Assembly (NCBI GenBank): GCA_023252195.1
Contig: JAHEXI010000002.1
Location: 248,001 to 312,000, forward strand
Length of the DNA stretch: 64,000 nt
Direction: 5' to 3'
Origin: Pseudonocardiales bacterium
Lineage (GTDB): Bacteria; Actinomycetota; Actinomycetes; Mycobacteriales; Pseudonocardiaceae
Below the pieces are notes generated by a model, which was not told where the DNA came from, did no database searches, and saw only the letters and a program-made list of their open reading frames with translations. Position numbers and translations under genes: made by a program. Positions 30,744 to 39,467 of the stretch are shown here, piece by piece. Numbering within the stretch: the first letter of the stretch is position 1; the number at the start of each line of letters is the position of its first letter.

Positions 30744-31067
30744 ATGAGCGCCGAGGATCTCGAGAAGTACGAGACCGAGATGGAGCTGTCGCTCTACAAG
30801 GAGTACCGCGACGTCGTCGGACAGTTCGCCTATGTCGTGGAGACCGAGCGGCGTTTCTATCTGGCTAATGAGGTTGATGTCCAGGCCCGCAATGCTGACG
30901 GTGAGGTGTACTTCGAGGTGCGGATGTCCGACGCCTGGGTGTGGGACATGTACCGGCCGGCCCGCTTCGTTAAATACGTCCGAGTGCTCACGTTCAAAGA
31001 CGTCAACATCGAGGAAGTGGACAAACCGGACTTACGGCTGCCCGAAGGTACTCCCTTCGGTGGCTGA
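30744..31067 (+). CDS. DUF2469 family protein
   Basis: A 107-aa acidic protein of the actinobacterial DUF2469 family (mycobacterial Rv2901c type), always found next to rnhB. It begins MSAEDLEKYETEMELSLYKE and continues YRDVVGQFAYVVETERRFYL, with RPARFVKYVRVLTFKDVNIE near the end. The function is unknown. I take the ATG at 30744; the frame extends 60 bases upstream into rnhB without similarity. Confidence 0.9.
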   Translation: MSAEDLEKYETEMELSLYKEYRDVVGQFAYVVETERRFYLANEVDVQARNADGEVYFEVRMSDAWVWDMYRPARFVKYVRVLTFKDVNIEEVDKPDLRLPEGTPFGG

Positions 31068-31760
31068 TCCGGCGTGTGGCCAAAGAGGTGCGCCCGAAGC
31101 TGTCCTGCGCTGGATACCGCGGTCTTCCCGAGCATCGCTTTGGCGTGATCGTTGACCGTGTGCAGGGAGATATGAAGTTCGGCTGCGATCGCCTTTCGGG
31201 GCAGGCCGGTCAGCAGCCGCTGCGTGGCGTCGCCTTCCCGGCTCGTCAGTCCGTACGCCGCCATGATGAGCGGAGTAAATGTGGCGGGACTGGTCGGCTC
31301 GATTACGACGGCGACCCAGCCTCGCGTCGTCGAGGAATGAGGCATGCACCGTCAACCACCGACCCGAAAGGGCGCGGACCCGCGCTCGGGCTGGACCCGT
31401 CTCCGAGTTCCGCGGGGCGGTGAGCTGTTCGACCACGGTGAGGAAGGCCGTCGGCAGCTGGCTGTTGTGGGCGCGGTCGAGGTCGGCAAGCCAGCAACTC
31501 GCCGCTGACGCGGACTCGAGAGTTCTGTCGGCATTGAGCACGAGTACGCCGGAGCCATCCGGGTCAACGATGCTGAGGGCTTGTTCGGTCACCACCGGTC
31601 GCCAGCCGCTCGAACAGACCGTCGGCAAGGGCGGGGGTTGCCCTGGCGGTGGAGCACCACCGGACGGCGGCCCGCTCGCCCGTGCTCCGTAGAAAGGCCA
31701 CGCTGAAAAATCGCACGAGGCAGCCGTCGGCGGACTCCCTGGAACTGGGGATGGTTCGTC
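31060..31760 (-). pseudogene. LuxR-family regulator broken by frameshifts
   Basis: Reading leftward, three consecutive frames give pieces of one regulator. The first is a GAF-like end (DGCLVRFFSVAFLRSTGERA, TPALADGLFERLATGG). The second is a PAS-like segment (GSGVLVLNADRTLESASAAS, CWLADLDRAHNSQLPTAFLT, RVRALSGRWLTVHASFL). The third is a LuxR helix-turn-helix (AAYGLTSREGDATQRLLTGL, AAELHISLHTVNDHAKAML). The frame changes fall near 31570 and 31325. The HTH frame has no stop of its own and runs into the 3' end of DUF2469. The expected N-terminal part beyond about 31760 is not clear. A dead gene is the simplest reading; sequencing errors are the alternative. Confidence 0.55.
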
Positions 31761-31781
31761 AGCGCAGCGCCGAAGACCGTT

Positions 31782-32205
31782 GTGAAGATGACCCAGCTGC
31801 GTGATCACTCCAGCAGGATTGGCGTCTATCCGCCGGACGAGGAGTTGAGGGCAGCGGCGCACGCCGTGCCAGGAACGCGGACTACTCCAGGTGTCGTCAC
31901 CGCACTCGGCGGACCCGAGCTGGCCGGTCCCGAGGTTGCGGGTGCGCTGACATTGCTGCATACGACGTTCGCCGACAATGGCGGAGCCCAGCATGGCTAC
32001 CGCAAACTTCGCCGCGATCAATGAGGACTTCTGCGACCGGGGGGTCCTGCGCTGGTTGACGTTCAACGATGGGCCACACGGGTACGCGCTCGGACTGTGG
32101 GGGACAACCGACGAAGTCGCAGCGTTCATCGCGGGAAGTGCGACGCCGGACGGTGTACTGCCCACGGTGCAACACCGCCATGGCGGCCCCCGCCCGTGCG
32201 TGTAG
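31782..32205 (+). pseudogene. Possible remnant of an unidentified plus-strand gene
   Basis: Two adjacent plus-strand frames read like protein with high GC at third positions. The first (31782-32024) contains VYPPDEELRAAAHAVPGTRT and GGPELAGPEVAGALTLLHTT. The second (from about 31990 to 32205) contains NFAAINEDFCDRGVLRWLTF and PHGYALGLWGTTDEVAAFIA. A change of frame near 31995 would join them into one product of about 140 aa. I do not recognise the family. It lies between the LuxR remnant and the secreted-protein gene, on the opposite strand to both. It may be spurious. Confidence 0.25.
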
Positions 32206-32289
32206 GAACTGCAGGCAGGCACTCGACGACCCGTTTAGCGCCTGACCAACCATCACCTCAGGCGGCCGCTTGAGGCCACCGATATCACA

Positions 32290-33408
32290 TCAGTCTATGT
32301 TCGTATTGAGGAAGTCGTTCAAGGCGCCATCGTATTTCGCGGCTTGCCGTATCGCTACGATAATGCCACCGAGCACCCAGTTCCCCACCGTTATGCAGCT
32401 GCGAATCGCTACGATCGCCTCTGGAGCCGCGGCGCCGATTGCACAACCAGCTCCTGAGATGACAGCGGCAAGAGCCGGATACTTCTCCACTGCATAGCCG
32501 AGGCACCCAGCGACATCCTTAGCGTTAGTTTGGCCACAGGAGACGGCCGAGTCCAACTGATCCACGTTTTCTGCATAATTTTGCAGATAGGTCAGATAAT
32601 CGTTCCAGGTCATGTGCCCTGACGTGGCAGGGTCAGGTTTCGGGCAAAAGCGGTTGGGTGTGTCGTTTGGTCCGGTGATACATGCGAAGGGGATCTGCCC
32701 ATCACCTCCACCCGCAGACGGGTCAGCGTTATTTCCGCTGCCAGGATCGACATTATTCTTATCTTCTGCGGGATCGAGATGGATGTTAATGACGGTGGCT
32801 TCGGTCCACTGGCCGTTTACTAGGGCGCGAACCCATACCTGCAGACTACCGGGGTTGATTGCGTTGTGCCCAGGAGAGTCTGGCGCAATACCGTACTCAG
32901 TACCGGACAGCGTATGCTCGTCGTGGTAGTTTTCCCATACCGCTTTTCCGTCCTGAAAGAATCCGTAAAGGTAGCCTGAGGCGCCGTCGACGGGCTGGAC
33001 CTTGAAGAGGATCGAACCTTTATAGCCCAACGTCTGGCCATTGACCGGGTAAACGAATACCGGGCCCGGAAGTGCGCTTACTTCTCCCATCTTTCGCTCG
33101 TCGAAGCTATCAAGGCCGGCGCTACTGAGTCTGCCAGCTACGGCAGCCACATCTCCATCCGCATAATAGCGAGTTGCCTGTGGAAATGTGTCCGCCGTGT
33201 TGACGGTTGCTCCAGGTGCAGGCCCAGCGCTGGCGCTGCCCGAAGTGCCCGCTGTGCACAATACTAAGCACGCCAGAAGAGTCATGGAACGTGCGAAAAC
33301 CGACGGCCTGTGCCGCACGATTCGGATTCCCTCGCGCCGGAGTCGACAGCAAGTTTTGGCTGAGGCGATCGGGCTCTTGGTCAATCCGGTGTAGCGCATG
33401 ACATCCAC
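32290..33408 (-). CDS. Secreted protein of unknown function, AT-rich islet
   Basis: Up to 372 aa, read leftward. An Arg-rich leader (RHRPSVFARS) is followed by the hydrophobic segment MTLLACLVLCTAGTSGSASA and an Ala-x-Ala-type cleavage point near residue 61, so export by Sec is likely. The mature part has a first domain (residues 75-205; VFVYPVNGQTLGYKGSILFK, SLQVWVRALVNGQWTEATVI). An Asp/Asn/Gly linker with GSGNNADPSAGGGDG comes next, then a C-terminal domain with six cysteines and a hydrophobic Ala/Ile/Gly stretch (ALAAVISGAGCAIGAAAPEA). I recognise no family. Base composition is clearly less GC-rich than its neighbours, suggesting transfer. The start is uncertain; an internal GTG or ATG nearer the signal peptide is possible. 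Confidence 0.7.
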   Translation of the reverse strand: MDVMRYTGLTKSPIASAKTCCRLRREGIRIVRHRPSVFARSMTLLACLVLCTAGTSGSASAGPAPGATVNTADTFPQATRYYADGDVAAVAGRLSSAGLDSFDERKMGEVSALPGPVFVYPVNGQTLGYKGSILFKVQPVDGASGYLYGFFQDGKAVWENYHDEHTLSGTEYGIAPDSPGHNAINPGSLQVWVRALVNGQWTEATVINIHLDPAEDKNNVDPGSGNNADPSAGGGDGQIPFACITGPNDTPNRFCPKPDPATSGHMTWNDYLTYLQNYAENVDQLDSAVSCGQTNAKDVAGCLGYAVEKYPALAAVISGAGCAIGAAAPEAIVAIRSCITVGNWVLGGIIVAIRQAAKYDGALNDFLNTNID

Positions 33409-33808
33409 CCGTCGCCCTTGCGGGAGGGAACTCTGGTAACGTACCTATCGGTAATGAACCGTAAATTGTTACTGTGTCCTCTTTTGTCCACCAATACCTT
33501 TTTGTCCTGATCGTCAGATCTCAATAATCCCTCGCCATCGTGATTTGCCTGCGCAAACGCCAGTCCGGTCGGCTGCTCCTCAACAGTCTGCCCAACACCG
33601 AGGCAGCGTCTGGCCGAGCGGGGTGATCACTCGCCAATCAAACATGCGCTATCACGTCACCCTGACACCTCGCGTGGCCACCGGCACTGCGCGCGCTACT
33701 TGTCCACACCCGCCCGGTTGTCCACAGGCTGGCCCGCGTGACATCGACCGCGCTCCCCGGACCCGGCAGCCTGATGGCTAAAGATCGCCGAGGGACGGAG
33801 AGATCGAG
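33409..33808. other. AT-richer intergenic region between the secreted protein gene and the UPF0102 gene
   Basis: This 400-base divergent gap contains no convincing gene. On the minus strand, TTTACG and TACGTT about 16 bases apart just upstream of 33420 could be a weak promoter for the secreted protein. Toward the right end are two perfect TTGTCCACA sites. One 8-of-9 match (TTGTCCACC) is at 33484-33492. Confidence 0.4.
33700..33726 (+). promoter_or_regulatory. Pair of DnaA-box-like sites (TTGTCCACA x2)
   Basis: Identical direct copies of TTGTCCACA stand at 33700-33708 and 33718-33726, 18 bases apart start to start. TTGTCCACA is the DnaA-box form preferred in high-GC actinobacteria. The pair lies upstream of the UPF0102 and comM genes. 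Whether DnaA binds is inference. No dnaA, dnaN or clustered array is present, so this is not oriC. Confidence 0.5.
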
Positions 33809-34189
33809 ATGGAGACGACGGCGCAGCCGGCGGACCGCCGTAGCGACGAGCTGGGCAAACGGGGGGAGGACCTGGCGGCGGACTATCTCGCCGACACCGG
33901 GCTCGTGCTGCTCTCGCGTAACTGGCGGTGCCGCGACGGCGAGGTTGATCTGATCGCAACTGATGGCGAGCGCCTTGTCATCTGCGAGGTGAAGACCCGG
34001 TCGGGCAGCGGGTATGGGGAACCGGCCGAGGCTGTGACGGCGGCGAAAGCGGCTCGGATCAGGAGGGTCGCGGCGCAGTGGCTGCGCACGTATCGAGTCG
34101 GCTGGTGTGAGATCCGGTTCGACATCGTGGCGGTGATGTGTCCCCCGGACGGTCCGGTGACCGTGGAACATCTCCAAGGTGCGTTCTGA
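33809..34189 (+). CDS. UPF0102 family protein (YraN-like)
   Basis: A 126-aa protein of the YraN/UPF0102 family with a restriction-endonuclease-like fold. It has LGKRGEDLAADYLADTGLVL, then NWRCRDGEVDLIATDGERLV and CEVKTRSGSGYGEPAEAV, which supply the D-x-ExK-type active-site residues (GEVDLI...EVKTR). The function is not established; Holliday-junction resolvase-like activity has been suggested from structure. The start ATG follows GAGAGATCGAG. Its stop overlaps the comM start (TGATG), and yraN-comM-dprA is a common operon. Confidence 0.93.
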   Translation: METTAQPADRRSDELGKRGEDLAADYLADTGLVLLSRNWRCRDGEVDLIATDGERLVICEVKTRSGSGYGEPAEAVTAAKAARIRRVAAQWLRTYRVGWCEIRFDIVAVMCPPDGPVTVEHLQGAF

Positions 34190-35700
34190 TGTCGCTGGCC
34201 AGCGCTTGGGCGGTAGCGCTGCACGGGGTTGACGGGATGCTGGTGGAGATCGAGGCCGATATCGGTCCGGGACTGCCGGGGCTGCACATGGTTGGCCTGC
34301 CCGATACCGCCTTGTCCGAGGCGCGGGACCGGGTACGGGCCGCGGTGCTCAACTCGGGTGAGCGGTGGCCGTCGCGGCGGATGACCCTCGCGCTGTCGCC
34401 TGCCACCCTGCCCAAGGGCGGGAGCAGCTATGACGTCGCACTGGCGTGCGCCTTGCTGGCCGCTGACCGTCGGATTCCCGGCGAGCGGCTGTGCGGATTG
34501 GTGTTGATCGGGGAGCTGGCCCTCGACGGCCGGCTGCGCCCGGTACGCGGGGTGTTGCCCGCCGTGCTTGCGGCGCGTCAGGTCGGCATCGGTCAGGTGG
34601 TGGTGCCGACCGCCTCCCTCGCCGAGGCCTCCCTGGTGGACGGGATCCAGGTGCGCGGCGCGACGTGCCTCAAGGAGGTGCTCAGCTGGTTGCGCAACCC
34701 CACCGTCGGGTTGGCCTGCTCGGGCCCGCCGCGCCCGGCACCCTCGGTGACGGTCCCCGATCTCCGCGACGTGCTGGCACAAGGAGACGCCCGCTGGGCG
34801 GTGGAGGTCGCCGCTGCCGGGGGCCACCATCTGTTCCTCACCGGGCCGCCGGGCACGGGCAAGACCATGTTGGCGCAGCGGATGGTGGGGCTGCTGCCGG
34901 CGCTGACCGATCAGGAGGCGCTCGAGGTGACCGCAGTGCACTCGGTGGCTGGCCTGCTATCGCCGGAGACGCCGCTGATCACGCTTCCCCCTTTCGTTGC
35001 GCCACACCACACCAGCTCGGTTGCTGCGTTGGTCGGGGGTGGCTCGGGGTTGGCCAAACCGGGCGCGGTGAGCCGCGCGCACCGTGGGGTGCTGTTCCTC
35101 GACGAGGTCGCGGAGTTCGGACCGCGATCGCTGGAGGCGCTGCGCACGCCGCTGGAGGATGGCGAGATCCGGTTGGCCCGCCGGGACGGGGCGGTGCGAT
35201 ACCCGGCGCGGTGTCTGCTTGTGCTGGCGGCTAATCCGTGCCCGTGCGCTCCGCCCGACGAGCGAGACTGCACGTGCGCCCCGTCGGCGCGCAGGCGGTA
35301 CCTGGGTCGACTGTCCGGGCCGCTACTGGACCGGGTGGACCTGCGGGTGGCGATGCGTCCGGTCAAGGACATGGGTGAGTCCGACGCCGAGCCGGAGAGC
35401 ACCGCGATCGTGCGCGCACGGGTGCTCAGGGCCCGTGAAGCAGCTCGGGCGCGGTGGGTGGGCACCGGCTGGAGCACCAATGCCGAGGTGCCCGGTCCGG
35501 TGCTGCGGCGGCGGTTCCGGCTGCCGCGGGCGGTGACCGAACCGATCGCGGCAGCGCTGCATCGCGGAATGGTCACAGCGAGAGGAGCGGACCGCACTCT
35601 GCGGTTGGCGTGGACGGTGGCTGACCTGGCCGGGCGGGACCGTCCGTTGGCCGAGGACGTGAGCGCCGCGATGGGGCTGCGAGATCGGCGGGCGGCATGA
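34189..35700 (+). CDS. comM: YifB/ComM family Mg-chelatase-like ATPase
   Basis: ComM is a hexameric branch-migration helicase that helps integrate incoming DNA in naturally competent bacteria. The protein (503 aa) has the N-terminal ComM-type domain (VEIEADIGPGLPGLHMVGLP). Its AAA+ core has Walker A GPPGTGKTMLAQRMVGLLPA, Walker B GVLFLDEVAEFG, and a C-rich insertion NPCPCAPPDERDCTCAP typical of YifB. The C-terminal LRLAWTVADLAGRD helix is conserved. It is coupled to the upstream gene by TGATG, and its stop overlaps dprA. Competence has not been shown for most actinomycetes carrying these genes. Confidence 0.94.
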   Translation: MSLASAWAVALHGVDGMLVEIEADIGPGLPGLHMVGLPDTALSEARDRVRAAVLNSGERWPSRRMTLALSPATLPKGGSSYDVALACALLAADRRIPGERLCGLVLIGELALDGRLRPVRGVLPAVLAARQVGIGQVVVPTASLAEASLVDGIQVRGATCLKEVLSWLRNPTVGLACSGPPRPAPSVTVPDLRDVLAQGDARWAVEVAAAGGHHLFLTGPPGTGKTMLAQRMVGLLPALTDQEALEVTAVHSVAGLLSPETPLITLPPFVAPHHTSSVAALVGGGSGLAKPGAVSRAHRGVLFLDEVAEFGPRSLEALRTPLEDGEIRLARRDGAVRYPARCLLVLAANPCPCAPPDERDCTCAPSARRRYLGRLSGPLLDRVDLRVAMRPVKDMGESDAEPESTAIVRARVLRAREAARARWVGTGWSTNAEVPGPVLRRRFRLPRAVTEPIAAALHRGMVTARGADRTLRLAWTVADLAGRDRPLAEDVSAAMGLRDRRAA

Positions 35701-36848
35701 CACCGGGCCAGCGGGAGCTGCGGCGGGCGCGTGCCTACCTCAGCCGGGTCGCCGAGCCGCCGGCCCCCGCGCTCTGCGAGCTGATCAGCGATGCAGGTCC
35801 GGTGCGGGCGGCCCAGCTGGTGACCGCGGGACAGGTATCCGCCCGGGTGGCCGCGGAGACGGCAGCCCGCCGAGCAGACGATCGGGCCGAAACCGACCTT
35901 TCGGCCGTCGCCACGCTGGGCGGAAGGTTGGTCATTCCCGAGGATGCCGAGTGGCCCGCCGAGGCGTTCACCTGCTTCACCACACCCGGCGCGCAGGCTG
36001 ACGATCGCTGGCGGGCCCCGGTGGCGCTCTGGATGCGGGGCGCCGGCCGTCTCGACGAGCTCGCCGAGCGGGCGGTGGCGGTGGTGGGGGCCAGGGCCGC
36101 GACCGGATACGGGGAGCACGTCGCGGCCGAGTTCGGCTACGAACTCGCCGAAGGCGGTTTTGCGGTAATCTCCGGCGCGGCGTTCGGCATTGACGGTGCC
36201 GCGCACCGGGGCGCGCTGGCCGCTGAGGGCAGCACTGTTGCGGTGCAGGCCTGTGGCCTGGACCGGGCCTACCCGGCAGGTCACCAAAGACTGCTCGACC
36301 GGATCGCTGGCAGCGGTGCGGTGATCAGCGAGTATCCACCGGGCGGTTGGCCCGCGCGACACCGCTTCCTGGTCCGTAACCGTCTGATCGCCGCGTTCGC
36401 GGCCGGCACCGTGGTCGTGGAGGCCGGTGTGCGCAGCGGCGCTCGGCGCACCGCAGCCGCCGCTGCCGCGCTCGGCCGGGTTGTGATGGCGGTGCCGGGT
36501 CCGGTCACGTCGGCGTTGTCGGTCGGCTGCCACCTGCTGGTACGTGAGGAGCAGGCGGTGTTGGTCACTCGGCCGGCAGAGGTGGTGGAGGCGGTAGGGC
36601 GGATCGGTGCGGACCTCGCACCCCTGTTGAGCGTCCCGCGCCGGTGCACCGACGGGCTGAACCCGGAACTGCTGGCGGTGTACGAGGCAATGCCGGCGCG
36701 CTCTCCCAGGCATCCTGAGCAGCTGGTACGCGATTCCGGGGTGCCGCTGCACCGGGTGCGCTCCGCGCTGCCGTTGCTGGAGCTGCAGGGTCTCGTGGGA
36801 TGCGGAACGAGTGGCTGGCACCGGGTGGTGCCCGACGGTGCTCTATGA
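35697..36848 (+). CDS. dprA: DNA processing protein DprA
   Basis: DprA loads RecA on incoming single-stranded DNA. The 383-aa protein has the Rossmann-fold core: AVVGARAATGYGEHVAAEFG, VISGAAFGIDGAAHRGAL, GLDRAYPAGHQRLLDRIAG and FLVRNRLIAAFAAGTVVVEA. A C-terminal winged-helix domain follows (SPRHPEQLVRDSGVPLHRVR). It begins inside the comM stop codon region (4-base overlap), forming a yraN-comM-dprA operon, and xerC follows. Confidence 0.95.
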   Translation: MTPGQRELRRARAYLSRVAEPPAPALCELISDAGPVRAAQLVTAGQVSARVAAETAARRADDRAETDLSAVATLGGRLVIPEDAEWPAEAFTCFTTPGAQADDRWRAPVALWMRGAGRLDELAERAVAVVGARAATGYGEHVAAEFGYELAEGGFAVISGAAFGIDGAAHRGALAAEGSTVAVQACGLDRAYPAGHQRLLDRIAGSGAVISEYPPGGWPARHRFLVRNRLIAAFAAGTVVVEAGVRSGARRTAAAAAALGRVVMAVPGPVTSALSVGCHLLVREEQAVLVTRPAEVVEAVGRIGADLAPLLSVPRRCTDGLNPELLAVYEAMPARSPRHPEQLVRDSGVPLHRVRSALPLLELQGLVGCGTSGWHRVVPDGAL

Positions 36849-36902
36849 ATGAGGGCGTGGCGGTGCTTGACGTGGCGCCGGCGGCAGCGCAGCGTCCGGC
36901 GG

Positions 36903-37844
36903 ATGAGCGAGGACCTTCCAGCGTCGGACTCGCTACCGGACGCGTTGACCGCGCATCGGGAGTGCTTCGCGGCCCATCTGAGCTCAGTGCGCGGGATGTC
37001 GCCGCATACGGTGCGCGCTTACCGCGGTGATGTCACCGCGTTGTTGCAGTATCTGGTCGATGCGGGTTGCGATGATCTCGCGGCGTTGGACCTTGCGTTG
37101 CTACGCGGCTGGTTGGGCACACAGCACCGCAAAGGTCATCGGCGTAGCACGCTGGCCCGGCGGGTGGCGGCGGTCCGGGCGTTCACTGCCTGGGCTACTC
37201 GCGCCGGTGTGCTGGACAACGACCCGGGGTGGCGGCTGGTCGCGCCGCGCCCGCAGCGAGCCTTGCCCGCGGTGCTGCATCCGCAACAGGCTGCCGCCGC
37301 ACTGGATGCTGCGCAACGCGGTGCCGCCGAGGAGGATCCGATCGCCTTGCGAGACCATGCCGTGACGGAGCTGTTGTACGCGACCGGGATTCGCGTCGCT
37401 GAACTGTGCGGTCTTGACCTTGGCGATATCGACACACAGCGGCGTCTGGTCCGGGTACTCGGCAAGGGCGCCAAGGAACGCGCAGTGCCCTATGGGCTGC
37501 CCGCGCAACGCGCGGTGCTGCGTTGGCTCGAGCGAGGGCGCCCGGCACTCGCGCAACCGCATTCAGCAGCGGCGCTGTTCCTCGGAGCGCGCGGGGGTCG
37601 AGTCGATCAGCGGATTATCCGTACCGTCGTGCACGACATAGTCGCTGCGGTGCGGGATGCGCCGGATATGGGTCCGCACGGCCTGCGGCACAGCGCCGCG
37701 ACCCATCTGCTGGAGGGCGGCGCAGATCTGCGCGCCGTTCAGGAGTTACTCGGTCACGCTACGCTCGCCACCACGCAGCTCTACACGCATGTGACTGTCG
37801 AGAGGCTGAAGGCGATCCATGACCGGAGCCACCCCCGTTCCTGA
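36903..37844 (+). CDS. xerC: Tyrosine recombinase XerC
   Basis: XerC with XerD resolves chromosome dimers at dif near the division septum. The 313-aa protein has an N-terminal SAM-like domain ([20 protein letters not shown]). The catalytic residues of the integrase fold are all visible: Arg in [16 protein letters not shown], Lys in [12 protein letters not shown], His-x-x-Arg in [14 protein letters not shown], His in [11 protein letters not shown] and Tyr in [11 protein letters not shown] take the ATG at 36903; the longer frame starting at 36849 lacks similarity. Its last 26 bases overlap the whiG start. Confidence 0.95.
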   Translation: MSEDLPASDSLPDALTAHRECFAAHLSSVRGMSPHTVRAYRGDVTALLQYLVDAGCDDLAALDLALLRGWLGTQHRKGHRRSTLARRVAAVRAFTAWATRAGVLDNDPGWRLVAPRPQRALPAVLHPQQAAAALDAAQRGAAEEDPIALRDHAVTELLYATGIRVAELCGLDLGDIDTQRRLVRVLGKGAKERAVPYGLPAQRAVLRWLERGRPALAQPHSAAALFLGARGGRVDQRIIRTVVHDIVAAVRDAPDMGPHGLRHSAATHLLEGGADLRAVQELLGHATLATTQLYTHVTVERLKAIHDRSHPRS

Positions 37845-38694
37845 GTCCCCAGGGGGTCGTGACCGCGTCCTGACCGCGGTATCCACTGCCGGCTTCACGG
37901 CCGGTAGCGGGACTGCGGGCGGCAGGATCGGGGACGTAGACGCTGGCATCGTGGCGTTGTGGCAGGCCTACGGGCAGCATCGCGACGCGACTCTGCGTGA
38001 CCGCCTGCTCCTGCACTATGCGCCATTGGTCAAGTACGTGGCTGGCCGGGTTGGCACCGGACTACCCGCCCATGTCGACATCGCGGACCTGGTGCAGTCG
38101 GGCGTGTTCGGTCTCTGGGACGCCATCAGCCGGTTCGAGCCCGAGCGCGGATTGAAATTCGAGACCTACGCGATGCAGCGAATCCGGGGCGCGATCCTCG
38201 ACGAGCTGCGCGCCCAGGATTGGGTGCCCCGCTCGGTGCGCAGCCGGGCCCGTGAGGTGGAGCGCGCGCTGGAACGCTTGGAGAGCCGGTTGCAGCGTTC
38301 GGCTACTGACGCGGAAGTGGCGGTGGAGCTCGGTATCAGCGTCGCCGATCTGCGCGAGCTCTATGCCCAGCTACAGCTCACCAGCGTGATCGCGCTGGAC
38401 GAGCTGATGGCGGTGGGTCGCGGCGGCACGTCGATCGCCGAGACGCTGCCTGACGACACCGCGCAGGAGCCGGGCGCTGTGCTCGATTCCGTGGAGAGCA
38501 GGCGCCTGCTTGCTGAGGCGGTCTCGCAGCTCACCGACCGGGATCGAGTAGTGGTCTCGCTCTATTACTTCGAGAACCTCACCCTCGCCGAAATCGGCCG
38601 GGTGCTCGGCGTCACGGAATCACGGGTATGCCAGCTGCACACCAGGGCGGTACTCCGGCTCCGGAGCAAGTTACTGGAAGCGTCCGCTGGTTGA
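37819..38694 (+). CDS. whiG: RNA polymerase sigma factor, WhiG/FliA family
   Basis: A group 3 sigma factor of 291 aa. Region 2 shows [40 protein letters not shown] and [20 protein letters not shown] with DWVPRSVR. Region 3 is [20 protein letters not shown]. Region 4 is [20 protein letters not shown] followed by [19 protein letters not shown]. The family includes WhiG, which controls sporulation in streptomycetes, and FliA, which controls motility. No flagellar genes are visible here, so a developmental role is more likely. The start overlaps xerC by 26 bases, suggesting coupled translation. Confidence 0.93.
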   Translation: MTGATPVPESPGGRDRVLTAVSTAGFTAGSGTAGGRIGDVDAGIVALWQAYGQHRDATLRDRLLLHYAPLVKYVAGRVGTGLPAHVDIADLVQSGVFGLWDAISRFEPERGLKFETYAMQRIRGAILDELRAQDWVPRSVRSRAREVERALERLESRLQRSATDAEVAVELGISVADLRELYAQLQLTSVIALDELMAVGRGGTSIAETLPDDTAQEPGAVLDSVESRRLLAEAVSQLTDRDRVVVSLYYFENLTLAEIGRVLGVTESRVCQLHTRAVLRLRSKLLEASAG

Positions 38695-38713
38695 GGCAGC
38701 TGCGCACCCGACA

Positions 38714-39340
38714 TCATCGCTGATCCCCCTGGTCATCGACGGGCAGCAGGCGCACCCGGGTGCCGGCGAGCAGTCGCAGTGGGTCCAGATATTGCGTGTC
38801 TTGTTCTGTATCCGGCGCTGCGCCTTCCGGCAGGCGGCGCAGGACGCCCCAGTGCAGGCAGGCGATGACGGGGCAGCCCAAGTGGCCGGGCTGCACAGTG
38901 CCGATCCGCTGACCCCTGCCTACCCGATCGCCAGCGGTGACGGTGGGGGACACCGGCTCATACGTCGTGCGCAGTCCCCCTGGATGGTCCACCGACACCA
39001 CACCGCGGCCGGCCACGATGCCGGCGAATACCACCGTGCCGGCGCCAGCGGCGAGCACCGCAGCTCCCGCCGCAGACGCGAGGTCAACGCCTCGATGTCC
39101 CGGCCCGTACCGCACCGCCGGCGGGTGGAAAGCCCGGACCACGGTCGGAGAAACGGGAAGTGGCCAGCCAAACCGGCGCCCGGGTTCGTCGCCGATGTCA
39201 TCAGCTCCGGCTTGGTGCACCACAGCGGCCAGGGCTGTGGTCGGGACTGCATGATCAGGCCACCCGGCTAGGTGGGACAGCCCCACCGGCGCACCGCAGG
39301 TAAGCGCGATGAGCACGGTGGCGACAAGGTTGCGGGACAC
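38714..39340 (-). CDS. M23 family (LytM-type) peptidase, secreted
   Basis: A 208-aa protein with an N-terminal hydrophobic segment (NLVATVLIALTCGAPVGL) for export or anchoring. The LytM domain has RYGPGHRGVDLASAAGAAVL (HxxxD zinc site) and CLHWGVLRRLPEGA (HxG/HxH site). GGLRTTYEPVSPTVTAGDRV lies between them. It probably cleaves peptidoglycan cross-bridges or has lost activity, as some LytM regulators have; both zinc motifs are present. It is convergent with whiG and divergent from rpsB, the usual arrangement in actinobacteria. Confidence 0.9.
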   Translation of the reverse strand: MSRNLVATVLIALTCGAPVGLSHLAGWPDHAVPTTALAAVVHQAGADDIGDEPGRRFGWPLPVSPTVVRAFHPPAVRYGPGHRGVDLASAAGAAVLAAGAGTVVFAGIVAGRGVVSVDHPGGLRTTYEPVSPTVTAGDRVGRGQRIGTVQPGHLGCPVIACLHWGVLRRLPEGAAPDTEQDTQYLDPLRLLAGTRVRLLPVDDQGDQR

Positions 39341-39410
39341 ACCGACAGCGTCATCGCGTTGCGGCCGGCTGCCCAGCTACCAGGCCGGTGGTTGGGGATG
39401 AAGCGGGCAC

Positions 39411-39419
39411 TGTGGACAA
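39411..39419 (-). promoter_or_regulatory. DnaA-box-like site upstream of rpsB
   Basis: TGTGGACAA is the complement of TTGTCCACA, the same perfect 9-mer found twice at 33.7 kb. A partial copy TGTGGACTG follows at 39421-39429. It lies 49-57 bases upstream of the putative rpsB -10 box, in the divergent M23-rpsB region. Confidence 0.4.
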
Positions 39420-39467
39420 CTGTGGACTGTGCGACCACCTGGACTGCGGTTGGACCTAGGCAGGTCG

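Noticed and set aside
33700-33726. Chromosomal replication origin because of DnaA-box-like pair
   Set aside because: No dnaA, dnaN, gyr or rpmH genes nearby and only two boxes; oriC in actinobacteria has many boxes between dnaA and dnaN.
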